The notes under the pieces: model-generated
What the model was told of the DNA's origin: nothing
What the model saw: only the letters and a program-made list of their open reading frames with translations
The model's database searches: none
From: Nioella sediminis
GTDB taxonomy: Bacteria > Pseudomonadota > Alphaproteobacteria > Rhodobacterales > Rhodobacteraceae
Length of the DNA: 59,715 nucleotides
NCBI RefSeq assembly: GCF_001879695.1
Contig: NZ_MNBL01000044.1
Coordinates: 1-59,715, forward strand
Direction of reading: 5' to 3'
Program-made: the position numbers and the translations under genes
Shown here: in pieces, positions 43,751-51,733 of the stretch
Position numbering within the stretch: position 1 is the stretch's first letter
How the letters are laid out: each line of letters opens with the position of its first letter

Positions 43751-43772
43751 GTCAGACATTTAAAAGTCTGAC
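43751..43772. promoter_or_regulatory. Predicted GntR/FCD operator pair
   Basis: TTGTCAGACATTT and AGTCTGACATTT lie in tandem; GTCAGAC (43751-43757) and GTCTGAC (43766-43772) are also exact inverted copies 8 bp apart. FCD-group regulators commonly bind GTnnnAC cores of this kind. The site is in the 85-bp divergent gap between regulator and DUF2182 gene. Confidence 0.65.
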
Positions 43773-43809
43773 ATTTAAAACGCAAGACCTGAGTCGGGGA
43801 GGACCAGCC

Positions 43810-44571
43810 TTGTTTGCAACACGGATCAGAGCGATGCGGGGGCCGCATTGGCTGGCGCTCTTTGCCCTGATCCTTGCGGCATGGGCGGCGCTTTATGCCA
43901 TGTCGATCCCGGCGGAGCTGCGCGCGGCGGGACGCGCCTATGGCGCGGGCTTCTGGGCCGATCTGTGCAACCTGACCCCCGACGCGGCAGGATTCGCCCG
44001 GATGGCGCTGATGTGGGCGCTGATGTCGGCGGCGATGATGGCCCCAACGGCGCTGCCCGCCTTCGCCACCTATGAGGATCTGTCCCATAGCGGCGCCGAG
44101 ACCCGGTTTTCGGCGCTTGTGGGCGGATATCTGGTCATCTGGCTCGGCTTTTCGCTGCTCGCTGCAGCGACACAGCTGGTGCTGTTCAGGGCGGAGCTGC
44201 TGGACCCGTTCGGCTCCAGCGCCTCGGCTGCGCTCTCTGCCGGTATCCTTGCGATGGCCGGGGCCTATCAGTTCACGCCGCTGAAAGATGCCTGCCTGTC
44301 CAAATGCCGGGCGCCGATGACCTTCTTCATGCAGCATTATGACCAAGGGCCGTTTCGCAACGGCTTGCGTCTTGGCGCGGTCTGCCTTGGCTGCTGTTGG
44401 GCGCTGATGATGCTCGCCTTCGTGGGCGGCGTGATGAATATCGCCTTCATGGGGCTCGCGACCCTGCTGATGGCCCTGGAAAAACTGCCCGATATCGGGC
44501 GCTGGCTGACGCGGCCCCTTGGGGTCGCGCTGCTGGCGGGCGCGGTTTTCGTCGCGCTGAATGGAATCTGA
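43810..44571 (+). CDS. DUF2182 predicted metal-binding membrane protein
   Basis: 253 residues with a TTG start, chosen because GGGAGG is 8 bp upstream; an ATG at 43834 is the alternative. About seven membrane segments. Family motifs: MALMWALMSAAMMAPTALP (65-83), CLSKCRAPM (162-170) and CLGCCWALMM (192-201) with GGVMN (206-210). The cysteine and methionine clusters suggest metal binding. Function unknown. The DUF1326 gene follows after 16 bp, a pairing I know from other bacteria. Confidence 0.88.
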   Translation: MFATRIRAMRGPHWLALFALILAAWAALYAMSIPAELRAAGRAYGAGFWADLCNLTPDAAGFARMALMWALMSAAMMAPTALPAFATYEDLSHSGAETRFSALVGGYLVIWLGFSLLAAATQLVLFRAELLDPFGSSASAALSAGILAMAGAYQFTPLKDACLSKCRAPMTFFMQHYDQGPFRNGLRLGAVCLGCCWALMMLAFVGGVMNIAFMGLATLLMALEKLPDIGRWLTRPLGVALLAGAVFVALNGI

Positions 44572-44587
44572 AAGAGGAGTAAGTCAC

Positions 44588-45223
44588 ATGGCACTCGACG
44601 GCGACATCGGCACCGTCCCCTGGGCAATCAAGGGCGAGCTGATCCTGAACTGTAACTGTACGGTCTTTTGTCCTTGCGTGATTTCGCTTGGCAAACATCC
44701 CCCGACCGAAGGCCATTGCCAGACCTGGGGCGGGGTGCGCATCGACAGCGGCAGCTATGGTGATATCGACCTGAGCGGCCTCAATATCGGCCTGATGATC
44801 GAGATCCCCGGCATGATGGGGCGCGGCAACTGGAAGGTGGCGCTGTTCATCGACGACCGGTCCACCGAGGATCAGTATGACGCGCTGGTCGCCATCTTCT
44901 CGGGCGCGGCCAAGGGCACCACGGGCCTGTTCCAGATCCTCGTGGGCGAGATCCTCGGCCATGAGCGTCAGCCCGTCACCTATGAAACCGAGGGCAAGAC
45001 CCGCCACATCACGGTTGGTCGCAAGATCCAGGGTGTCGTGACCCCGGTTGCGGGCAATGACCCCGACAGCGATCTGGTCGTGACCAACACCCAGTACTGG
45101 ATGGGTCCCGACATCACCGTCGCCTCTGCCTCCAAGGGCAAGCTGCGCGCCTATGGACGGGTCTGGGATTTCGATGGCCGCTCGGCCGAGATCTGCCAGA
45201 TCGACTGGAAGGGTCCGCGCTAA
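44588..45223 (+). CDS. DUF1326 domain-containing protein
   Basis: 211 residues from ATG 44588 with AGAGGAG upstream. The N-terminal CxC-x3-CxC cluster, NCNCTVFCPC (Cys22, 24, 28 and 30), is the hallmark and looks like a metal or redox site. The remainder is a predicted beta-rich domain (WKVALFIDDRSTEDQYDALV; FSGAAKGTTGLFQILVGEI). No signal peptide, so cytoplasmic. It probably works with the DUF2182 membrane protein just upstream; function not established. Confidence 0.88.
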   Translation: MALDGDIGTVPWAIKGELILNCNCTVFCPCVISLGKHPPTEGHCQTWGGVRIDSGSYGDIDLSGLNIGLMIEIPGMMGRGNWKVALFIDDRSTEDQYDALVAIFSGAAKGTTGLFQILVGEILGHERQPVTYETEGKTRHITVGRKIQGVVTPVAGNDPDSDLVVTNTQYWMGPDITVASASKGKLRAYGRVWDFDGRSAEICQIDWKGPR

Positions 45224-45250
45224 GGCGCTGATCTGAATGACGTTCCTTGG

Positions 45251-45270
45251 GGGCTTCCTGCAGGAGGCCC
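45251..45270. promoter_or_regulatory. Near-perfect palindrome before dmdA
   Basis: GGGCTTCCTGCAGGAGGCCC is self-complementary except for one T-G pair. It sits 43 bp upstream of the dmdA start in the 89-bp gap after the DUF1326 gene, and could be a processing or termination hairpin or an operator. Confidence 0.4.
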
Positions 45271-45312
45271 TCGAAGGGCTTTCCCCACCCACCCTTGTTG
45301 GAGTCTGCCGTC

Positions 45313-46416
45313 ATGGCTCTGATTTCCCTATCCCGCCGCCTGCGCCGCACCCCCTTTTCCGAGGGCGTCGAGGCCGCTGGCGTCAAAGGTTACACGGTTT
45401 ACAACCGCATGCTGTTGCCCACGGTCTTCCGATCGGTGGTTGAAGACTATCACCATCTGAAACAGGCCGTTCAGGTCTGGGACGTGGCTTGTGAGCGCCA
45501 GGTGGAACTGCGCGGCCCTGATGCGGGCCGCCTGATGCAGATGCTGACCCCGCGCGACCTGCGGGGCATGCTGCCCGGCCAGTGCTATTACGTGCCCATC
45601 GTCGATGAGACGGGCGGCATGCTGAACGATCCCGTCGCGGTGAAGCTGGCCGAAGACCGCTGGTGGATCTCCATCGCCGACAGCGATCTGCTGCTCTGGG
45701 TCAAGGGCATCGCCTATGGCTACCGGCTGGATGTTCTTGTAGATGAACCCGATGTGTCGCCGCTGGCGGTGCAGGGGCCCAAGGCGGATGAGCTGATGGC
45801 GCGGGTCTTCGGCGACGCGGTGCGCGATATCCGTTTCTTCCGCTTCGGGCATTTCGATTTCCAGGGTCGTAACCTCGTGATCGCGCGCTCGGGCTATTCC
45901 AAGCAGGGCGGGTTCGAGATCTATGTGGAAGGCTCGGATATCGGCATGCCGCTTTGGAACGCGCTGATGGAGGCGGGCAAGGATCTGGATGTGCATGCAG
46001 GCTGCCCCAACCTGATCGAGCGGATCGAAAGCGGGTTGCTGTCCTACGGCAATGACATGACCGACGACAACACCCCCCATGAATGCGGGCTTGGCCGCTT
46101 CTGCAACACCGCGACGGCCATTGGCTGCGTCGGGCGTGACGCGCTGTTGCGGGTGTCCAAGGAAGGACCGGTTCAGCAGATCCGCCCTGTCGAGATCCAC
46201 GGGGACGCGGTGCCGCCCTGCGACCGGCAGTGGCCCGTGGTGGTCGGCGACAAGCATGTGGGCAACATCAGCTCGGCGGTCTGGTCGCCCGATTTCAACA
46301 CCAACGTGTCGATCGGCATGATCCGCATGACCCATTGGGACGCCTTTACCGAGGTCGACGTCGTCACCCCCGAGGGCGTGCGCGCGGCAACCGTGTACGA
46401 GGCGTTCTGGAACTGA
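45313..46416 (+). CDS. dmdA: Dimethylsulfoniopropionate demethylase DmdA
   Basis: 367 residues from ATG 45313. It opens RRTPFSEGVEAAGVKGYTVY, then NRMLLPTVF, very close to what I recall of Ruegeria pomeroyi DmdA; CYYVPIVDETGGMLNDPVAV, SGYSKQGGFEIYVEGSDIGM and GCPNLIERIESGLLSYGNDM also match. It is a GcvT-fold enzyme that moves a methyl group from DMSP to tetrahydrofolate, giving methylmercaptopropionate. acuI follows after 52 bp, the usual roseobacter arrangement. This distinguishes it from ordinary aminomethyltransferases. Confidence 0.94.
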   Translation: MALISLSRRLRRTPFSEGVEAAGVKGYTVYNRMLLPTVFRSVVEDYHHLKQAVQVWDVACERQVELRGPDAGRLMQMLTPRDLRGMLPGQCYYVPIVDETGGMLNDPVAVKLAEDRWWISIADSDLLLWVKGIAYGYRLDVLVDEPDVSPLAVQGPKADELMARVFGDAVRDIRFFRFGHFDFQGRNLVIARSGYSKQGGFEIYVEGSDIGMPLWNALMEAGKDLDVHAGCPNLIERIESGLLSYGNDMTDDNTPHECGLGRFCNTATAIGCVGRDALLRVSKEGPVQQIRPVEIHGDAVPPCDRQWPVVVGDKHVGNISSAVWSPDFNTNVSIGMIRMTHWDAFTEVDVVTPEGVRAATVYEAFWN

Positions 46417-46468
46417 TAGTCACGTGGTCGCCTCTCCGGGCGGCCCTTCGTAAAGAAAAGGAATCGAG

Positions 46469-47461
46469 ATGTTCAACGCACTGGTCGTGAGAAAAGACGA
46501 AGAGAGCGGCAAGACCTCGGCTGCGGTGGAGCAGATCGGCCTGGATGATCTGCCCGAGGGCAATGTCACCGTGGCCGTGGATTATTCCACCGTGAACTAC
46601 AAGGACGGGCTGTGCATCGGGCCGGGCGGCGGTCTTGTCCGCAAGTATCCGCATGTTCCGGGAATCGACTTCGCCGGCACCGTCGAGGCATCGGACGATG
46701 CGCGCTACGCGCCCGGCGACAAGGTCGTGCTGACCGGCTGGCGCGTCGGCGAGGCGCATTGGGGCGGTTACAGCCAGAAGGCGCGGGTCAATGCCGATTG
46801 GCTGGTGCCGCTGCCCGAGGGGCTGACATCGCGTCAGGCGATGGCTGTCGGCACCGCCGGGTTCACCGCGATGCTGGCGGTCATGGCGCTGGAAGATCAC
46901 GGGCTGACCCCGGACAAGGGCGAAGTGCTGGTCACGGGTGCCGCCGGTGGTGTCGGGTCCGTTGCGACCGCGATCCTGGCCAATCTGGGCTATGACGTGG
47001 CCGGTGTTACCGGTCGGCCCGAGCAGGAGGACTACCTCAAGGGGCTCGGCGCCAAGCGCATCGTGGCGCGTGAAGAGATTAACGAAACCGTCAAGCGCCC
47101 GCTGGAATCGGAAACCTGGGCAGGCTGCGTCGATGCCGTGGGCGGGCCAATGCTGGCACGGGTTCTGGGCCAGATGAAATACGGCGGCTCGGTTTCTGCT
47201 GTGGGTCTGGCTGGAGGGGCAGGGCTGCCCGCGACCGTCATCCCGTTCCTGCTGCGCGGTGTGAACCTGCTGGGGATCGACAGTGTCATGCAGCCCTATG
47301 ACAACCGGCTTCGCGCATGGAAGCGGATCGCGAGCGATCTGCCGATGGACAAGCTGGAGGCCATGGTGCACCCGGCGGTGCTGGCCGATCTGCCCGATCT
47401 GGGCCGCTCGATCCTCAAGGGTGGCGTGCGTGGGCGTGTGGTCGTCGACGTGAACGCCTGA
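46469..47461 (+). CDS. acuI: Acryloyl-CoA reductase (MDR family)
   Basis: 330 residues. A medium-chain dehydrogenase/reductase without structural zinc. NYKDGLCIGPGGGLVRKYPH, then VPGIDFAGTVE, and the nucleotide-binding VLVTGAAGGVGSVATAILAN are typical of the AcuI/YhdH group. It reduces acryloyl-CoA, formed from DMSP-derived acrylate, to propionyl-CoA with NADPH and so detoxifies acrylate. Its place after dmdA supports this over a generic quinone reductase. A repeated 3'-UTR element follows the stop. Confidence 0.93.
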   Translation: MFNALVVRKDEESGKTSAAVEQIGLDDLPEGNVTVAVDYSTVNYKDGLCIGPGGGLVRKYPHVPGIDFAGTVEASDDARYAPGDKVVLTGWRVGEAHWGGYSQKARVNADWLVPLPEGLTSRQAMAVGTAGFTAMLAVMALEDHGLTPDKGEVLVTGAAGGVGSVATAILANLGYDVAGVTGRPEQEDYLKGLGAKRIVAREEINETVKRPLESETWAGCVDAVGGPMLARVLGQMKYGGSVSAVGLAGGAGLPATVIPFLLRGVNLLGIDSVMQPYDNRLRAWKRIASDLPMDKLEAMVHPAVLADLPDLGRSILKGGVRGRVVVDVNA

Positions 47462-47470
47462 GTGACTGGG

Positions 47471-47547
47471 TTTCGCCGCCTTTGGCGTCGATCCGCGGGG
47501 GGATCCTCCCCCCGCACCCCCCTGAGGTATTTATGCCAAGATGAAAG
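47471..47547 (+). repeat. 3'-UTR repeat element, copy C (after acuI)
   Basis: Begins 10 bp after the acuI stop: TTTCGCCGCCTTTGGCGTCG, then GCGGGGGG/CCCCCCGC as a perfect hairpin, then CCTGAGGTATTTATGCCAAG and ATGAAAG. Both ends match copy B after corC, and the distal tail matches copy A after pdxA. Confidence 0.75.
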
Positions 47548-47672
47548 CAGGGGCGGGCTTGACCACAAGGCCGGGGAGGCGCAGAAAAGACCTATGACCC
47601 AATTTGCTGCCATGACTGTCACCTATCGCGCGTTCGCATAGAACGGGCGGGATGCATGTGCAGATAGGATAG

Positions 47673-47697
47673 ACCGCCACCTGAGGCGGTTTTTTTA
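47673..47697 (+). terminator. Rho-independent terminator before the GNAT gene
   Basis: ACCGCC (47673-47678) pairs with GGCGGT (47685-47690), followed by six more T. It lies 41 bp upstream of the GNAT start and 212 bp after acuI, so it ends a short transcript from the gap (small RNA or attenuated leader) or serves as a late acuI terminator. A 15-codon frame (47594-47641) precedes it. Confidence 0.8.
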
Positions 47698-47737
47698 TGT
47701 CATCCCGGCTTCGGTGGCCCAAGCCGGAGTACTGTAA

Positions 47738-48193
47738 ATGACTCTTCAACCGATCGTCCGACCCGTCACGCCCCAGGATCTGGAGGCGCTGGCCGACATG
47801 GTCCGCCACCTGGCGCGGTTTCATGGCGATACCCCGACCGTCACCCCCGCCACGCTGGCCCGCGACTGCCTTGGGCAAGCCCCTTGGCTGCATGTCCTTG
47901 TTGCAGAGGTGAACGGCGCGCTTTGCGGATACGCGATGCTGTGTCCGCGCGCGCGGGCGCAGTTCGGGGAAAGGGCCATGGATCTGCATCATCTCTATGT
48001 CCAGAAAGACCTGCGCGGGCGGGGAGTAGGGGGCGCTCTGGTTCGGGCGGCAGAAGCGCTTGCCGATACACTCGGAGCACGGAGTCTGAGCGTGTCTTCG
48101 ATGCCGGAAAACGACATGGCCGGTCAGGCCTACCTTGCCATGGGGTTTCGGGAATCCCGATCTCGGATGCGACGGTTTCAGCGGGATTTCTAA
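47738..48193 (+). CDS. GNAT family N-acetyltransferase
   Basis: 151 residues. The acetyl-CoA-binding motif is HHLYVQKDLRGRGVGGALVR (Q/RxxGxG/A), followed by SVSSMPENDMAGQAYLAMGF, the usual C-terminal block. It transfers an acetyl group to an unknown amine. It is preceded by a terminator 41 bp upstream, so its expression may be separate from acuI or controlled by readthrough. Confidence 0.9.
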   Translation: MTLQPIVRPVTPQDLEALADMVRHLARFHGDTPTVTPATLARDCLGQAPWLHVLVAEVNGALCGYAMLCPRARAQFGERAMDLHHLYVQKDLRGRGVGGALVRAAEALADTLGARSLSVSSMPENDMAGQAYLAMGFRESRSRMRRFQRDF

Positions 48194-48555
48194 CCCGGAA
48201 GATCCGGTTGAACGGTGTCGCAACGGGCTCAGATCAGCGCTGTCTCACCTCGTGAGACCCTTATTTTGTTGCTTGCGCAATGATCAATGCCCCGCCGGGC
48301 AGGGAAAGGTTAGCCGATTGCCCGCACACGTGTTAGTTGTGAGAGGAGCGCATGCGCGAATGCGCCGCAGCCGGTGGGGGAAGTGCCGTTTTTGTACAAG
48401 AAGCGATGCCCCCCCGCACTAAGGCTTGCCGAAAGGGATAGACTGCGACCGGACCCGGTTCTTTTCGGAAAAACATCTCCGGGGTCGGCACGGAAAGGAG
48501 ACAGGGGACAATCCAATAAAAACCGTTTTTCCAAATCATCTGGGAGGAGAACTCT
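48194..48555. promoter_or_regulatory. Upstream region of the BCCT gene
   Basis: 362 bp without a convincing gene. It ends with GGGAGGAGAACTCT before the transporter ATG, a strong ribosome site. CCGAAA (about 48429) and TTTTCGG (about 48463) could form a long stem in the leader. The promoter is inferred to be here. Confidence 0.45.
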
Positions 48556-50205
48556 ATGGCAAAAACGCCCCCATTGATGGAACTGCCGATCAAGACCGCC
48601 GAAGGCGGCTTCTATGACGGGTTCAGCAAAGACGTCACCGTTACCGCAAAAATTCTCGTTGGTGCGCTGATCATCTGGGCTGTCGCATTTCCTGACAACG
48701 CCGCCAGCGTGCTTGGCAGCCTCAACAGCTTCCTGCTGGCGAATTTCGCAACCTGGTATATCTGGGTTGTGGCCTTCTTCATCATCGTCTGCATTCTCTT
48801 GGCGATCATGCCGGCCTCGGGCCGCCTGACGCTCGGATTGCCAGAGGACAAGCCGGAGTTTTCGAATTTCTCCTGGTTCTCGATGATGTTCGGGGCCGGG
48901 ATCGGGATCGGGATGCTGACCTTCGCAACGGCGGAACCGATCTATCATTTCGCCACCAACCCCGACGTGATCATGGGTGACGCGGAAGGCTCGTCCGCCG
49001 AAAACGTGCGCAACGCCTACAAGTGGTCGTTCCTGCACTGGGGCATCGGGGCCTGGGCCTGCTATGCGCTGGTCGGTCTGGCGCTGGCCTATTTCTCGTA
49101 TCGCCGCAACCTGCCGCTGACCATCCGGTCGGCCCTGGTGCCTCTGTTCGGGAAGTCGCTGTCGGGAACGCTCGGCCATGTGGTCGACATCGTCGCCGTT
49201 GTGGCCACCGTTTTGGGCGTGTCGCAGACGCTTGGCTTTGGCGTGAACCAGTTCGTGGCCGGTATCCATCGGATCGGCTTTGGCGATTGGCTGCTGCGGG
49301 AAGATGGCAGCGCCTCGACCGCGGCGATCATCTTCGCGCTGCTGGTGATCATGGGGGCCTCGACCCTGTCGGCGCTGTCCGGCGTGGGCAAGGGCATCAA
49401 GTGGCTGTCGAATATCAACATGGGGCTGAGCTTCTTCCTGCTGGCCTTCTTCCTGATCTTCGGCTCCACCTTCTTCGGTCTTCAGGCACTGTTCGTCGGC
49501 ATCTTCGACTACCTGATCAACCTGCCGTCGATGATGTTCACTGTCTGGCGCGCTGACGGAGTGGAAGACTCGGTCGCAACCCAACTTGCCGGCTGGCAGG
49601 GCGGCTGGTCCGTCTTCTACTGGGCCTGGTGGATTGCGTTCGCGCCCTTCGTGGGCGTGTTCCTGGCGCGTATTTCCCGCGGTCGCACCGTGCGTGAATA
49701 CGTTCTGGGCGCGATCATCATCCCCTCGGTGATGTGCTTTGTCTGGTTCGCCATTGTCGGCGGCACCGCCATTGACCTGTCGCTGAATGGCGATGCGGGT
49801 GATGCAATCACCGGCGCTGGTGCGGAATCGCAGCTCTTTGCGATGCTTGACGTGATGCTGTCCTCGGGTCTCGCCTGGGTGATGGCGCTGATCGTCGTGA
49901 TCCTGCTGCTGACCTACCTGGTGACCTCGGCCGACTCCGCCGTTCTGATCGTCAACACGATCAATTCCGGTGGGGATGAAGGCCCGAAGGGGCGCCCGCA
50001 TATCCTGTTCTGGGGCGCGGCCCTGGCGCTGGTCGTGGGGGCGCTGCTGGTCATCGGCGGGCTTGGGGCGATCCAGACCGCCATGGTCATCGGGGCGCTG
50101 CCGTTCAGCTTCGTGATGTTGCTCATGGGCTTTGCCGTGATCAAGGGCATCTGGCGTGACGCCATCCGTGAAAAGAACGGTGTCGAAAGCGTCTACCGCG
50201 AGTGA
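48556..50205 (+). CDS. BCCT family transporter (betaine/choline/DMSP type)
   Basis: 549 residues with about twelve membrane segments. The BCCT signatures are GAGIGIGMLTFATAEPIYHF and the Trp-rich box VFYWAWWIAFAPFVGVFLAR. These Na+- or H+-coupled carriers take up quaternary ammonium or sulfonium compounds such as glycine betaine, choline and DMSP. The nearby dmdA-acuI genes make DMSP a reasonable substrate, but sequence alone does not show it. A strong terminator follows. Confidence 0.92.
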   Translation: MAKTPPLMELPIKTAEGGFYDGFSKDVTVTAKILVGALIIWAVAFPDNAASVLGSLNSFLLANFATWYIWVVAFFIIVCILLAIMPASGRLTLGLPEDKPEFSNFSWFSMMFGAGIGIGMLTFATAEPIYHFATNPDVIMGDAEGSSAENVRNAYKWSFLHWGIGAWACYALVGLALAYFSYRRNLPLTIRSALVPLFGKSLSGTLGHVVDIVAVVATVLGVSQTLGFGVNQFVAGIHRIGFGDWLLREDGSASTAAIIFALLVIMGASTLSALSGVGKGIKWLSNINMGLSFFLLAFFLIFGSTFFGLQALFVGIFDYLINLPSMMFTVWRADGVEDSVATQLAGWQGGWSVFYWAWWIAFAPFVGVFLARISRGRTVREYVLGAIIIPSVMCFVWFAIVGGTAIDLSLNGDAGDAITGAGAESQLFAMLDVMLSSGLAWVMALIVVILLLTYLVTSADSAVLIVNTINSGGDEGPKGRPHILFWGAALALVVGALLVIGGLGAIQTAMVIGALPFSFVMLLMGFAVIKGIWRDAIREKNGVESVYRE

Positions 50206-50229
50206 TGCGCGGCATCTGATGTGATGGGG

Positions 50230-50266
50230 ATCCCCCGCCGGGCAACCGGCGGGGGATTTTCTTTTT
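50230..50266 (+). terminator. BCCT gene rho-independent terminator
   Basis: ATCCCCCGCCGG (50230-50241) pairs perfectly with CCGGCGGGGGAT (50246-50257) around a GCAA tetraloop, followed by TTTCTTTTT. One of the strongest terminators in the window. Confidence 0.93.
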
Positions 50267-50446
50267 CTGATCGGGCGATTGACCGCGTGACGCCTCTGTC
50301 GTAGCCCTGTTGTCGTTCCGTCGATGAGGCGGGGCTGCCGCTGATCCGGGTCGGGTCGCCGGCTCGGCTGGAAGACCTGCCAGGATGGGAATGCCCGCCC
50401 TTGGCGGGGCAGTCCCGAGCAAGGCAACGAGACTGAGGATCACAGA

Positions 50447-51673
50447 ATGTCCCAACTTGATATCGACTGGGTGCGCGCGCAGTTCCCGGCTTTTTCGCAA
50501 CCCTCCCTGCAGGGGCAGGCCTTTTTCGAGAACGCAGGCGGCAGCTACACCTGTCAGCAGGTGATCGACCGGCTGTTCCGCTTCTACACGGAGCGCAAGG
50601 TCCAACCCTATGCCCCCTACGAGCCGAGCCGTTTGGGGGGCGAAGAGATGGACGAGGCGCGGACGCGTCTGGCGGCGATGCTGGGGGTGGAGACCGATGA
50701 GCTGTCCTTCGGCCCCTCGACCACGCAGAACACCTATGTGCTGGCGCAGGCCTTCCGGCAGTATCTGGACGAGGGCGACGCAATTGTCGTGACCAATCAG
50801 GATCACGAGGCCAATTCCGGCCCCTGGCGTCGGCTGGCGAATGAGGGGATCGAGGTCCGTGAATGGCAGATCGACCCCGAGACCGGGCATCTGGACCCCG
50901 CCGCGCTGACGCCTTTGATGGCCGATGGTAAAGTGCGGCTGGTCTGCTTCCCGCATTGTTCCAACGTGGTGGGCGAGGTGAATGACGTCGCCGCGATCTG
51001 CGCGCAGGCCAAGGCGGCGGGGGCCTATACCTGCGTCGATGGCGTCAGCTACGCACCGCACGGGTTCGAGGATGTGGGCGCGCTCGGGGCCGATATCTAC
51101 CTCTTTTCCGCCTACAAGACCTATGGGCCGCATCAGGGCATCATGGTGATCCGCCGCGCGCTTGGGGAGGTGCTGCCGAACCAGGGGCATTATTTTAACG
51201 AGGGATCGCTCTACAAGCGTTTCACGCCCGCTGGCCCCGACCATGCGCAGGTGGCCGCGAGTGCCGGCATGGCGGATTACATGGAGGCGCTCTCGGCCCA
51301 TCACGGCGGACCTGCCAGCGGGGCCGGGGCCGCGCGGTTTGCGCATGATCTGATGCGCGAACAGGAAGTGTCGCTGCTCGAACCGCTTCTGGCCTACCTT
51401 TCGTCGAAAAACTCCCTGCGCCTGATCGGGTCGGACTCGCCAACGGGGCGCGCGCCAACGGTGGCCGTCTCGCTGGACCGGCCGGGCGAGGCGGTCGCGG
51501 CTGACCTTGCGCCCCATGGCATCATGGCGGGCGGTGGTGATTTCTATGCCGTGCGCCCGCTTGGCGCCATGGGGGTAAACCTTGACAAGGGCGTGCTGCG
51601 CCTGAGCTTCACCCATTACACGCATCACGGGGAAATCCAGCAATTGATCGGCGCGCTCGACAAGGTGCTCTGA
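50447..51673 (+). CDS. Class V aminotransferase-fold PLP enzyme (cysteine desulfurase-like)
   Basis: 408 residues. Fold-type I PLP enzyme: FENAGGSYTCQQVIDRL near the start, SFGPSTTQNTYVLAQAF for the phosphate pocket, CVDGVSYAPHGFED, and the PLP lysine Lys224 in FSAYKTYGPHQG. The group includes cysteine desulfurase-like proteins whose substrates are unknown. It has its own promoter region (241 bp after the BCCT stop) and is followed by the photolyase gene 60 bp later. Exact reaction unresolved. Confidence 0.85.
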   Translation: MSQLDIDWVRAQFPAFSQPSLQGQAFFENAGGSYTCQQVIDRLFRFYTERKVQPYAPYEPSRLGGEEMDEARTRLAAMLGVETDELSFGPSTTQNTYVLAQAFRQYLDEGDAIVVTNQDHEANSGPWRRLANEGIEVREWQIDPETGHLDPAALTPLMADGKVRLVCFPHCSNVVGEVNDVAAICAQAKAAGAYTCVDGVSYAPHGFEDVGALGADIYLFSAYKTYGPHQGIMVIRRALGEVLPNQGHYFNEGSLYKRFTPAGPDHAQVAASAGMADYMEALSAHHGGPASGAGAARFAHDLMREQEVSLLEPLLAYLSSKNSLRLIGSDSPTGRAPTVAVSLDRPGEAVAADLAPHGIMAGGGDFYAVRPLGAMGVNLDKGVLRLSFTHYTHHGEIQQLIGALDKVL

Positions 51674-51733
51674 CGGGCTTGACCGGTGCCGGGTGCGATC
51701 TAGCTGTCTGGCGACAAAAGGCAGGGGTTGAGC

